This document shows, one piece after another, positions 42,769-53,764 of a stretch of 64,000 nucleotides of DNA. The notes beneath the pieces are model-generated. The model had not been told where the DNA came from. It worked only from the letters and a program-made list of their open reading frames with translations, and did not search any database. Where the stretch lies: assembly GCA_013407085.1 (NCBI GenBank), contig JACCGJ010013785.1:1-64000 (forward strand), given 5' to 3'. Each line of letters begins with the position of its first letter. The first letter of the stretch is position 1. A program made the translations under genes and the position numbers. The DNA comes from Atriophallophorus winterbourni (lineage: Eukaryota > Platyhelminthes > Trematoda > Plagiorchiida > Microphallidae).

Positions 42769-42884
42769 GCCAACAATGCAGTCCTCTCCAGTTGTCAGCT
42801 TAATTGAGCACCCCAGAGTATCCTGTACACGTAGGTCAAAATCGTCAATTTCTCTGCATGATAACTGCTGGTTGTTGGTAGTTT

Positions 42885-43500
42885 AAAGTTTTTTGGACCG
42901 ATTGCTCTTCAGATCTCATCTTGTTATACCATCAAAAATACCAGTATCCGCGGCTGTTTGGACACCAAGGATTATTTTAGTCGAATAATCGATTGCACAC
43001 CGATTAATTGTCTGCTGGAGCTTATTTCTAGTCGCTCTGAGACGTCGTAAGTTGTAATCTGTTGGTGTTATTTTTACCTTCATGAAGGGTGATCCTTTCT
43101 TATCCAATACCTACTCAACTTGAGAATATTTGCTTCGTACCAGTTGCGAGTTTGAACTATCTTTAGACTATGCGGGAAAAGCGACACGACTTAAGCAGTT
43201 TCCAACCGATTCCCAGTTTACAGAAGCTGAATCTGGTGTTGAGCTCGGTTTTGGAAGGTTGTTCTAATCGGACAGTAGGAATAGGTTCACACATAAGATT
43301 GACTTCAATGATTGACTTACCAATCGATTTGGATCAGTGAAATCTAGTCTGATTAAGCACCCATGCGTGTCAATGGTCAGTGTCGCAGTTTGCGTTTTGG
43401 AATGATCTGGTGAGAAGTATGCTTTCCATATTAACATGCCTAGTGAGTATATGATCAAGGTGATGTTTCCCGAACGAAAATCCCTTCGGTTGTGGTATAA
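42885..43500 (-). pseudogene. decayed RTE fragment (endonuclease-RT linker)
   Basis: Read minus: LRRLRATRNKLQQTINRCAIDYS matches LRLLRAARNKVQQTARRCANDYW of the full RTE, followed by VQTAADTGIFDGI. Upstream blocks correspond to the SADCDTDRSLVC region. Many indels. Confidence 0.7.
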
Positions 43501-44362
43501 AAATAAAAGTGGATTAACCATGCGCTCCGCAAACTGATCGATAAAGTCAGTAGACAAGCTGTGAACCGAAACATGAAAGTTCAATGAAAGAAATGAAGAC
43601 TTAAACAAAATTTGGGTAATATCCATCGAGAGCGAAATATGGTTACTCCAAATGGAATGCAAACAAATGAAAAGAAGAGGAGAAACAGTACTGTTTGGCG
43701 CGGTGCTGTTACTTCCCCGTGCAATAAACAGGATTACGTTAAACTTTGTCCATTCTCAAGGAATGATTTATTAATCTAGGATTCAACAATGCAATCTGGC
43801 CTATATGCTGGGAGATATTCATTCCAAACTCGTGTAACTCGTATGTATGTAGATCTCTCAAACAATGCAGTTTTAGACGGTACGCAATGGCTGCTTGATT
43901 GATTGATTAGATTTTGCAAGTTCAAAAATGGATGAAAAGGAAAGACAGCTTCTACACAGCAGTGTTCAATACATCACAAAATCGAGACGACAAACCAAAG
44001 GATTTAATGATTAGTTTCCAATTTCTTATCAATCATTAGAACGGTTAAATTGCTTCTTGAAGTTCATAGCGTTCCAGCCTTAAATATGTATGCTGTGAAT
44101 GAACCATTGCTTACAACTAATTCAAATGTAGATAATTTGGCAAATAAACACATAACGTTGATAATCACCTTAACGGCTGAAAACAATCTGAAGCGTTTCA
44201 GAGAAATACGTCAAATGGTGTGGACGTACAAATTTGTGCTCTCATACTTTTGGATCTTATTGCTCGCTTTATTAACGGATCTAGACGGTTCTTATATCAT
44301 TGAACTCGTCTTAACTTCCTCATTCGGAATATACTATTTTCAAGTCGGAGTAACGCGAATTC
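43501..44362. other. no convincing feature; 127-codon frame at 44,050-44,433
   Basis: The frame 44,050-44,433 (plus) has a hydrophobic stretch (KFVLSYFWILLLALL) but no known motif and runs into the LINE D 5' region. I do not call it a gene. Confidence 0.3.
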
Positions 44363-44599
44363 TTGAAAATCAAAACTTCCAGTTTCTACCCAACATTGCA
44401 TACACGTGCAACATTGCTTCCAATCCAGAATAACGCAACAACTCGGATACCATCAGGAAGATCTTGCTATTTGGTATTTACTGTCAGTTATTTCAACACT
44501 GTCGGATCAAATCTCACAGAACAGCCTTTGCGTGAATGTGTACGCCATTTTACTGTCCGTTGGATTGCACTGCATTGCATCCACTCGTTCTTGCACTCC

Positions 44600-44937
44600 A
44601 CTGAGAGACACCGATCGATAATCGAGCGCTTCGCCCAGTGTATCGAACCGATCTCGCGAAATTGTAACAATGACAACGTGACCTTAAACGGACCTGACGT
44701 GACCTTAAACGGACCTGACGTGACCTTAAACGGACCTGACGACGAGGCTTGTAAAAAGTGCAAACTTTGTCAAAAGTTAGTAAGTCCCAGATCGCGTCAA
44801 GTCAAATGTTACTTGTGTTCAATTGCTATTCATGCGAACTGTGAAAAGTATTTATCACCCGAATCTGTGACTCTAATTAATAATGAAAAATTACCAGGCA
44901 TTTGCTATATATGTAATCCATTCAGCATTCGTTACAA
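44600..44937 (+). pseudogene. LINE D ORF1, zinc-finger part with coding minisatellite
   Basis: Three copies of VTLNGPD, then CKKCKLCQKLV...CYLCSIAIHANCEKY...CYICN, a PHD/RING-like cysteine pattern. The frame fuses directly into Gypsy-1 Gag (LKLMKKETDDYTTHAAI) at 44,938. Confidence 0.65.
44678..44740 (+). repeat. 3 x 21-bp tandem repeat inside LINE D ORF1
   Basis: Three perfect 21-bp units, each encoding VTLNGPD, keeping the reading frame. Confidence 0.95.
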
Positions 44938-45926
44938 CTGTCTCAAACTGATGAAAAAGGAAACAGACGACTACACTACGCATGCTGCCATCATCAATCG
45001 AGAGTGTGAAAGATTCAACTCGGTTCGATGACACCAAATCAATTCAAATGCTTAATGTTCGTCTGCAGTCTTCAATCGCCAGCAGACGCAGACGTTAGAA
45101 CAAGAATTCTGAGCAGACTGGAGAACGAGCCGGAAATGACCCTTCAAGACATTGCAGCCGAATGTCACAGAATGGTGAACCTCAAGCATGATACCAAGTT
45201 GATTGAAAGCGCCGGACAGAAAATAGATCCTCAAGTGTACAAGAACACAGCAGCACACAGTAGTTGACAAAGTCCTCCCAAAAAGTCATTGCAACCCAAA
45301 AGTGCCTGTTGGAATTGCGGTCGATGGCACTATTCGAAAGATTGTCCGTTCAGAACCTATAAGTGCCGCAGGTGCAAGCGCATTGGTCACAAAGAGTCAC
45401 ATTGCAGAAAAAACTATTGGACCGGTGCAAACAGTCTTCATAATCCAAAATCGAATGGAAACCGGGGCAGAATCAATGCTGTCATTGCAACCTTTGAAGC
45501 AGATTTGGCAAGCAGACGTAAATATGTCGCAGTGAGAATTCAAGGCAAGACCGTTTCGTTGCAAATCGACACCGCCTCAGACGTCACATTGATTTCCCGC
45601 TCAACGTGGAAGCAGATTGGCTGCCCAACAGTCTATCCCACGGAAATGAATGTGCGAAATGCCTCTGGTGAACCACTGCGGATTGACGGACAATTTACTT
45701 GTAAGATTGATTTCAATGGTGAGCAAGCAACTGGTTTAGTTTACTTGACGCCTCATGATAAACTTGATTTGCTTGGAATGGACTGGATCGAACGTCTGAA
45801 TTTACTTAGCGTGCCTCTGAAAGATCTGTGTTCAACAACAACCGCAACAGTGTGCCAGACAAATTCTTCTTCAAGAACTCCAAATCAGTGCGAGTTTTGG
45901 CGTGCATAGATTGAACGACCTTGACA
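44938..45926 (+). mobile_element. chimeric Gypsy-1 fragment in LINE D ORF1
   Basis: 44,938-45,889 matches Gypsy-1 Gag-protease (about 98%) and starts at the same base as the copy at 9,903. At CAAATCAGT (45,881-45,889) it switches to the reverse complement of the first 46 bp of the Gypsy-1 LTR and ends exactly at the LTR tip (CCTTGACA, 45,926). ACAA occurs on both sides (44,934-44,937 and 45,924-45,927), possibly a target duplication. Confidence 0.8.
45028..45885 (+). pseudogene. gag: Gypsy-1 Gag-protease, second copy
   Basis: Capsid FKCLMFVCSLQSPADADVR, a TGA at 45,265-45,267, two zinc knuckles CWNCGRWHYSKDC and CRRCKRIGHKESHC, and protease LQIDTASDVTLISRS continuing to LLGMDWIERLNLLSV. It retains sense codon TAT where the 10.6-kb copy has TAG. 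Confidence 0.8.
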
Positions 45927-46714
45927 ATAGTGATTTATCAAGAGCCGAAAACTCTTATTCAATTATGGAAAGACACATGTTCGCTGTAGAGGCGAACCTT
46001 AAGCGGCTTGAAAACACGTTAGAGTCTTTCCAAACAATTGCGTGTCAGAAAACACTGAAACCAGTTCTAAACGCAGTCCCTAACCACATTAACCGCAAGT
46101 CTTACAGGGAAGCGCTAACTACTACGGAAACGCTGATTTCTACCGAAATCGACCAAGGTCCCTTCCAACAGCTCGGTACGACCGATGAGTCTGCGAATCT
46201 GACCTGCAGTCAAGTGAATGAAAGTTCTGAATTATCGAAGGATGTGCATAAGCTTAGACCGAAGAGTTTGAACACTAAAACCCTCCCAAAGACAAACATT
46301 GATGATCTAACGGTAATTTGTAGTAATCTCGTTGAATCAACTTCGCCATCGCTAAAGCAACGCGAAGCAGATGACAGGAATCAATGGAATGACCTTTGCA
46401 GAAGCTTAGACATCACTGCCTCACCTGCGTCGCTGACGCGATTGTTTAGACCCCCGAACTCACCTCGTGCGAACACACCCAGGTTACTGCGTGTAGTGCT
46501 CATGTCCGTCCAAGATGTAGAAAATATGTTGCTCGCCTCATCCCTCTTAGTTGTAAACAAATCGACTGTGCGAATATTTCCAGACGTTCCTTGGGAAGAA
46601 CGGCAAATTCGTCGTAATAATCCGGAACTAGCGACAGAGGCTACAAATCGCAGAGCTGTTATAGTTCATGGTGTACCCATTTCGAACGCAGTAGAATCCA
46701 GCAAACGATTGTAG
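45927..46714 (+). CDS. LINE D ORF1, C-terminal part
   Basis: About 262 open codons after the insert: a Glu/Leu-rich possible coiled coil (MERHMFAVEANLKRLENTL), a Ser/Thr-rich linker and an RRM-like end (RLLRVVLMSVQDVENMLLAS, RIFPDVPWEERQIRRNN). Stop at 46,714; related sequence continues at 46,773-47,049 in another frame. Confidence 0.6.
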
Positions 46715-47137
46715 TGAATGGAGATTTTTACAAGAGATTCTAGGTTTAAAGGCTATAATAACTACTCATGTTATGCGCCTTATACCAAAAAAAGAAACGC
46801 ATCAGCCTCCTACTCTCAAAATATCGTTCCGCACAGATGAGATAAAGGATAGAATACTCGAGGCGTGGTATCAATGTCGAAAATTTGCACCTCCTGAAAT
46901 TCGTATTCGGGCTGTATACGACACGAAACGCACGAACACCATTGTTCCTGAAATGACTTCGCTACCAAGTCAATCAAATGCACCTGAGACAAAAAACGTG
47001 GAGCAGCCGACCAATTCTGGGCCGGCTCTTCATCGTCAACAAAAATCAAATCTCTATCATGCTGTTACACCAATGCTCAGAGCCTTCTGGGCAAGTTTAC
47101 TGAACTGTATTCACGTGCGACCGTGGCGTCCTAAGAT

Positions 47138-47760
47138 TTGATTGCAGTGACAGAAACCTGGTTGTGTAATTCTATACACGATTCTGAACTTAAAATCCCT
47201 CATATGATGATTTACAGAAAAGATCGAGCAACAAAAGGTGGCCGTGTCCTCCTCTACTTACATGAAAGCATCAACTGCACTATACTTCTCTCCCCCGAGT
47301 TAGATGTCCCAGATACGTTGTTTTGCTCTTTTGACTTACATGATAAACGTAAATGCCTCTTAGCATAGATTTATCGACCCCCTTCTTCATCATCTGCCGC
47401 TGACACTGTTCTTGCTAATGCAATACGTTTTGCATTGAAGCTCACATATTCACATTCGCTCCTGCTCGGTGATAATAATGTACCGACCGTTGCAACACAA
47501 ATTACTGGTGACGATTCATTGAAAAGCTTTCTTCAAGATATAATGACTTGCACCCCTCTTTACAACCATGTGCAACAACCAACGCGATTTCGATCTGAAC
47601 AAACCCCATCTAGCCTGGAACTCATACTTACAAACGAAGAACTCATGATAGAATCTGTTTCCTATACAGCTCCACTCGGATTGAGTGATCATGTTGTCAT
47701 GACATTTGGTTATACTTATCAATACGAACCAGCGGGAAATACTCAACGAACTTATGCAAC
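47138..47760 (+). pseudogene. LINE D endonuclease
   Basis: MIAVTETWLCNSIHDSEL, RKDRATKGGRVLLYLHE, a stop at 47,366-47,368, then HSLLLGDNNVPTV, FRSEQTPSSLELILTNEE and APLGLSDHVVMTFGY. One internal break only. Confidence 0.7.
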
Positions 47761-48904
47761 TGTGAACTATGACTTGCTTCGAGCTCTTGCTACTGCAAAT
47801 CGATGGGATTTCCTTGAACTCAAATCAGCTAAGGAAATCTGGGAAACGTTTTACAGCCAACTTCGTATTATCATTGACTTATCATCGAAGGTGAAAATAA
47901 TATCCAGCAAACAGCGTCCGAAAAAGCCTCTCAGAAGCAGTACTCGGAAATGGATGTGTAAGAGTGACAATGCCTGGTTTAAATACTTGGACGATCCTTC
48001 TGGGATAACTTGGTGCTACTACACGTTATTGCGAAATAAGTGTGTCTGCCTCATTCGAAAAGACAGAAAAGATTACCAAATCAGTCTTGTCGAAAAATTC
48101 ATTATAAATCCCAAAGCATTGTATAGACACGTCAACGACCTCCGGAATGTTAAAATGGGAATACCGCCACTGGTCTCTGGTACTGGAATAGTGACGTCAT
48201 TTAAAGATTGCGCTAACGTTTTCCGACAACAATTTGCATCAGTTATCTCACAAGTGTCGACCCATAGACAGCCCTTAAACTCTGACAGCTGCAGCCTGCC
48301 AATTCTTCAGGGGTGGAGTTTCCCCCAACGTTGTTCAAACAAAATTAATGACGATGAAGAGAACAGGCTCACCCGGTATAGACAATATACACGCAAACAT
48401 TTTGCACAATCTATCTTCCGAGTTGGCACTACCGACATCTGACGTATTCACGATGATGTTCGAGCAGAGCTTTGTACCAGAAACTGGGAAAACTGCCCTG
48501 ATTAGTCCCATCTGCAAGGGTCGTAAAAGAAATGATCCTTTAAACTATCGCCCGATAGCGTTATTACCAGTGCTATCCAAAGTAATGGAGTCCATAATAG
48601 CTGATGCCTTACGGAATCACTTTGAGATTAATAATTTAATCTCCGAGGCACAGCATGGATTCAGGAAAAAACGATCCTGTCTGACAAACTTGCTATTAGC
48701 AAAAGAATCTTGGTCTGAGCTACTGGATGCCGGCCACTACGTGGACGTAATTTATATCGATTTCTCAAAAGCCTTCGATCTTGTGAATCACGAAATACTT
48801 TCGTCGAAACTACTCACCTACGGAGTACAGGGTAAACTGCATGCATGGATTAAAGAATGGTTGATATCTCGTGAGATGTACGTGAGAGTCAAAAACGAAC
48901 TATC
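47761..48904 (+). pseudogene. LINE D linker and truncated reverse transcriptase
   Basis: Linker with STRKWMCKSDNAWFKYL and LLRNKCVCLIRKDRKDYQ. A frameshift near 48,345 leads into GIDNIHANILHNLSSELAL, ISPICKGRKRNDPLNYRP, AQHGFRKKRSCLTNLLL and VIYIDFSKAFDLVNHEIL. Sequence ends at RVKNELS, before FADD. Confidence 0.75.
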
Positions 48905-48908
48905 CTAA

Positions 48909-49540
<632 letters not shown>

Positions 49541-49557
49541 CTTACGCCTTTGAATTT

Positions 49558-49935
49558 TGAGACGTCGTCATGAAATCCAAGGAGCATGGAATGGACGTTC
49601 GAGTTTCCTAGTTTCTTAGCCGATCTGTGTTTTATTAGCAATTAGTTTTGCTGGTGTGGGAAAAATACAGTCTGCTTTTCGGTTGATTCCTATTCCCCAT
49701 GAATCCAATGAGGATAGCAGACCGTGGAAAGACGACAAATAAACGACGAGGTGCTGTCCTGCTTGAGGAGATCGGAAGCCGTTCAATAAGAGCCGTATAT
49801 CTGTGTCACAGTCGAAACAAGCCCCAGACGCTCAGCTACCAGGACATAGTTTAATATAACATTGGACTGCTCAACGGGATTCCGGATCCGGATATTTCCT
49901 CGAACTTGACTACTAGAGGCTTTTCCATTATTGAA
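49558..49935 (-). pseudogene. decayed RTE 5' region
   Basis: Read minus it matches the RTE 5' UTR and endonuclease start (blocks CTGGTGTGG, ACAGTCTGCTT, CCAATGAGGATAGCAGACCG) at about 70-75%. It lacks the Gypsy-N insertion, so it is an independent, older copy. Confidence 0.65.
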
Positions 49936-50284
49936 TATAGACAGAAGTCAATGGAGTTATGAAATAAGAGTATTGCTATTCTAAATAATAATACGGTAAT
50001 CAATTCCATGTATAGTTCACATTTCTGTGAAACCGAGTGTTTCCGGGCATGAGTTCTTGCATCATACATATATGTACATACAGATTCCGGAAGAAGGAAA
50101 TACACAATATATAGTGTGTCTACATTTGCATCACATCCCCATACAAGATTTTCAAGACAAACTAATTTAATTTCTGCCAAAGTTACGCGAATTTACTATT
50201 AGAAATAATGTTGACGCAAACGAGAGATGGGTTTTTTCTTATTTACTGTGCAAGTTGTATATGTCAAGCAAAGAATTAGTTCGA
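49936..50284. other. no feature recognised
   Basis: AT-rich stretch between two RTE pieces. Confidence 0.35.
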
Positions 50285-50347
50285 GATGTTGTTGTTGGCC
50301 TCCATCGGTCGATGTCGACCATGGATGTACATCACATCGCATGAATT

Positions 50348-50938
50348 TCATGTTCTGCAACTTTTTGAATGACTAAACAGTCCGATTCGGGAGGAACAAT
50401 CTCTCCCGCAGTGCTTGCAACGATAATCAGAACTCTGTTGTATTGCATCAGTTGCACGCCGGCGGCGTGATCTGCGTTCAGTAGCCAGGAGCTGTATTTG
50501 CTCCTCCCCGGCTTGTAGTCGACGCTTTACACAATGCCTCCAAAGTGAGCGGTCAAGAGCAAGTTCTTCCCAGCTTGCGGGGTCAATGTCAAGAGCTTTC
50601 ATATCTCTTTTGCAAACATCTTTGTACAGCAAGTGCGGTCTGCCCAATGGTCGACTTCCTAATTGCAACTCACCGTAGAGTAGATCTTTCGGAATACGAC
50701 CATTTTCCATTCTATAGACATGACCAAGCCACCGCATGCGGCGCTGACGTAATAGGGTGAACATGCTCTGTAGACCAGCTTTTGAAAGCACTTCAGCGTT
50801 AGTCACTCTGTCCATCCACGATATGTTCAAGATACGACGGATGCTTCGTAGATGGAAAGCATTCAGCTTCCGTTCGTGTCTTGCGTGGGTGGCCCAGGAT
50901 TCACCGCCGTATAGTAAAGCATTTAGTACGCATGTGCT
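50348..50938 (-). pseudogene. RTE protein C-terminal domain, right arm
   Basis: HARHERKLNAFHLRS, MDRVTNAEVLSKAGLQSMF, RRMRWLGHVYRMENGRIPKD and a terminal C-x2-C-x7-F-x-H-x3-C zinc-finger-like motif (CKHCGRDCSSRIGLFSHSKSC). It is open after the upstream TAA. The left arm lacks everything past LQSMFTL. Confidence 0.85.
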
Positions 50939-51225
50939 TTATACCATCATCTTTGTCTTTACAGTCAGCTTGCGGTTACCCCAAACACGAGAGTTCAATC
51001 GAGACAAAATGACAGCTGCTCTGCCAATCCGCTTATCAATCTCCGTGTCTAGCGAGAGGTTGTCCTCAATGGTTGAACCAAGATATGTGAAATGATGTAC
51101 TGGTTCGAGCTGACAGTTTCCAACAGTGATGATTGGCGGCGATACAGTCCCTTGACCAAGGACTTTGGTGTTGCTCATGCTGATTGTTAGACCAAAGTCT
51201 TTGCATGCCGACGAAAAACAGTCCA

Positions 51226-52944
51226 TTAGCGACTGTAGGTTCTCTTGGGAGTGAGCAATAAGGCTGCATCGTCGGCAAACAACAGGTCACGGATTATCAC
51301 ATCTCGTACTTTGGTTTGTGCTCTCAACCGGTTCAGGTTGAAAAGCTTGCCATCACTTCGCGTGCGTATGTAAATGCCTTCTGTTCTCATCTTAAAAGCG
51401 TGCTTCAGAAGCAGAGCAAAGAAAATGCCGAACAGCGTGGGAGCAAGAACACACCCTTGTTTGACGCCTCGGCGAATTTCAAATGCTTCTGAACTGCAAC
51501 CGTTAAAATGGACTGAGCCTTTCATGCCTGAGTGGAACGAAATAACGAGTCTCAGCAGCCTTGGGGGGCAGCCTATCAGATCGAGCATTTTGAAGAGACC
51601 CTCCCTGCTGACGTAGTCGAATGCCTTAGTTAAATCAATAAAAACAGCGTATAATGGCATACGCTGTTCCCGACACTTTTCTTGAAGTTGTCTCAGGGAG
51701 AAGATCATGTCAACGGTTGATCTTCCCTTGCGGAAGCCACATTGAGATTCGGAGTAAATTCTATCAGCTAAAACTTGCAGCCGGATCTGTAAGACTTTAG
51801 CAAACAATTTGCCTACAACATTCAGAAGGGAGATTCCTCTGTAATTGTTGCAGTCGCCTCTATCACCCTTATTCTTAAATAGCGTGATGATCTTTGTGTC
51901 TCGCATCTCTTGTGGGACACCCCCCTCCTGCCAGCACTGAAGAAGCAAATGGTGAAGAGGCTGTAATAATGCTGCTCTACCGCATTTGATGAGCTCAGGT
52001 GGAATTCCGTCGTCACCAGGGGCCTTCCCATTCGCTAAGCGGTCGATTGCCTTATTGAGCTCATCAAGTGTAGGAGGGGTATCTAGATATTCAATGGTCG
52101 GCAACCGTTCGACATTTTCAAGTGCATGCGGTAGAACCGTACTGTCCCTAGAGTAGAGGGAGGAGAAGTGCTCTACCCATCTTTCCATCTGTTGAGTTTT
52201 GTCGACAATCGGCTTACCAGATAAAGACTTAATGGGAGCCGTTTTAAGTTTGTTTGGGCCAATGGCTCTCTTGATCCCATCATACATACCGTGAAAATTG
52301 CCGGTATCCGCAGCTTTTTGGATATTGAGGCTAACTTCAGTCCAATAGTCGTTTGCACAACGCCTTGCAGTCTGTTGGACCTTATTTCTAGCTGCTCTTA
52401 GAAGACGTAAGTTTTCATCTGTTGGCATACCTTTGAACCTCAAGAATGCTGAGCGCTTCTCATCCAGCACAGCAGTCATCTCAGAAGCGTTTGCTTCGAA
52501 CCAGTCGCTCGTTCGAGCTTTCTTCGGACCGAAAGTGGAAAGTGCGACTCGGCATATGCAGCTTTTTATCAATTCCCAGTTTTCTGAAGCAGATTCAAGT
52601 GGGGTTGTCTTGTTGAACTCGTCCGTGAAGGCTTTTGCGAATCTCGCAGTTAGATTAGGTTCGCACATGCGAGTGACGTCTATCCTAGGCTTAGCAGACA
52701 ATTTGGTGCGGTAAAATCTCGTGTGGGGGAGCTTCAGTTTTGCACAGACCAGTGAACGATCAGTGTCGCAGTCTGCGCTTTGATATGATCTGGTGAGGAG
52801 CACGCTTCCTATATTAGTACGCTTAACAAGAATAAGATCAAGCTGATGCCAATGCTTAGAGCGAGGATGCTTCCAAGAGACTTTAAGCTGTGGTTTTGTT
52901 TGAAAGAAAGTGTTACTGACACAAAGATTGAACTGTGTGCACAA
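51226..52944 (-). pseudogene. RTE endonuclease end and reverse transcriptase, right arm
   Basis: 572 open codons spanning all RT blocks to FADDAA, where one missing base (near 51,273) shifts the frame. It reads through the site that is frameshifted in the left arm (40,437). Confidence 0.9.
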
Positions 52945-53057
52945 TTCTAAAAGGCGTTGCCCATTTTAATTGGTTTTACCTACACCGAACCTTCCGAGAC
53001 AGTTTTGCCAAGACTCGTAATCTGCACCAACTCTGGCATTGAAATCACCCAATACGA

Positions 53058-53451
53058 CTACACAGTTTTTTGTGGCACGTTTTTCAGGACGGCTGTGAGG
53101 TTATGATAAAAAGCGTCTTTTTCAGCAGGCGTCGCAGAGAGCGTCGGTGCATAAACGTTGACCAACGTAATGGTACCAGTAATGCACCTCAGATTTAAAG
53201 TCCAAATCCGTTCGCTCCCGCTGCTGCTCGGTTCTGTTGCTTTCAATATGTCGTTTCGCACGGCAAACCCAACTCCATGCAGTCGAGGCTCATCGGAACA
53301 TCTTCCTTTCCAAAAGAATGTGTAATCACTTTCTGTTAGCTTACCAGTGTCTGGCAAGCGCGTCTCTTGTAGGGCAGCCACGTCGACATTCAGCCTCTTT
53401 AGCTCGTTGTTAATCACGGCGGACTTTCTAACGACTCTGACATCCTGGAAG
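53058..53451 (-). pseudogene. RTE endonuclease, right arm
   Basis: Same blocks as the left arm; one base is lost near 53,071, ending the frame at 53,058. The downstream TAA shared with the left arm is also present at 52,966-52,968. Confidence 0.85.
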
Positions 53452-53456
53452 CATGG

Positions 53457-53764
53457 TGTAATGGAATTGAATTGAAATGCGAAACCCAACAGAAATCGAA
53501 TTGAGTAGTCACGGCACGGCAAACAGAATGTAATGTGTTTAACGGGTGAGTTGATTATGTAACAAAATCGTATTCAATAGATGAATATTGTTCACTGAGT
53601 TATCGAACGGAAAATCGGCGGAATGCGAGTGATAACGATAACAAGAAATCGATAAATCTATATGGCATTATCGGCAATCGAAACTTGACATCCTGTTGGA
53701 GGAGAGTTCAGCCAACCAGCTCAGCTTGCATCGTGGTGGGTAGGATTTGCGGAACCACACCACA
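53457..53764 (-). repeat. Gypsy-N 3' LTR, right arm
   Basis: 308 bp, flanked by CATGG (target duplication, minus-strand CCATG) at 53,452-53,456. Confidence 0.95.

Larger units (their letters stand above)
41223..42880 (-). mobile_element. LINE F: CR1-like LINE, truncated at its 3' end
   Basis: Read minus, endonuclease then RT to the palm start, stopping at the arm junction. It has no C-terminal domain or 3' UTR. Its 5' side abuts an RTE fragment at about 42,885. It is of the same broad family as LINE D and the 5.4-5.97 kb fragment. Confidence 0.8.
44434..48904 (+). mobile_element. LINE D: CR1-like LINE, 3'-truncated at an ATCT array, with Gypsy-1 DNA in ORF1
   Basis: ORF1 with a zinc-finger region (44.6-44.94 kb) resumes after the Gypsy insert (45.93-46.7 kb); endonuclease at 47.1-47.75 kb; RT from 48.35 kb, ending at 48,904 before the catalytic FADD box. 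The 5' end is approximate. Confidence 0.75.

Noticed and set aside
44050..44433. 127-codon frame with a hydrophobic segment as a host gene
   Set aside because: No motif, no splice signals, and it runs into the LINE D 5' region.
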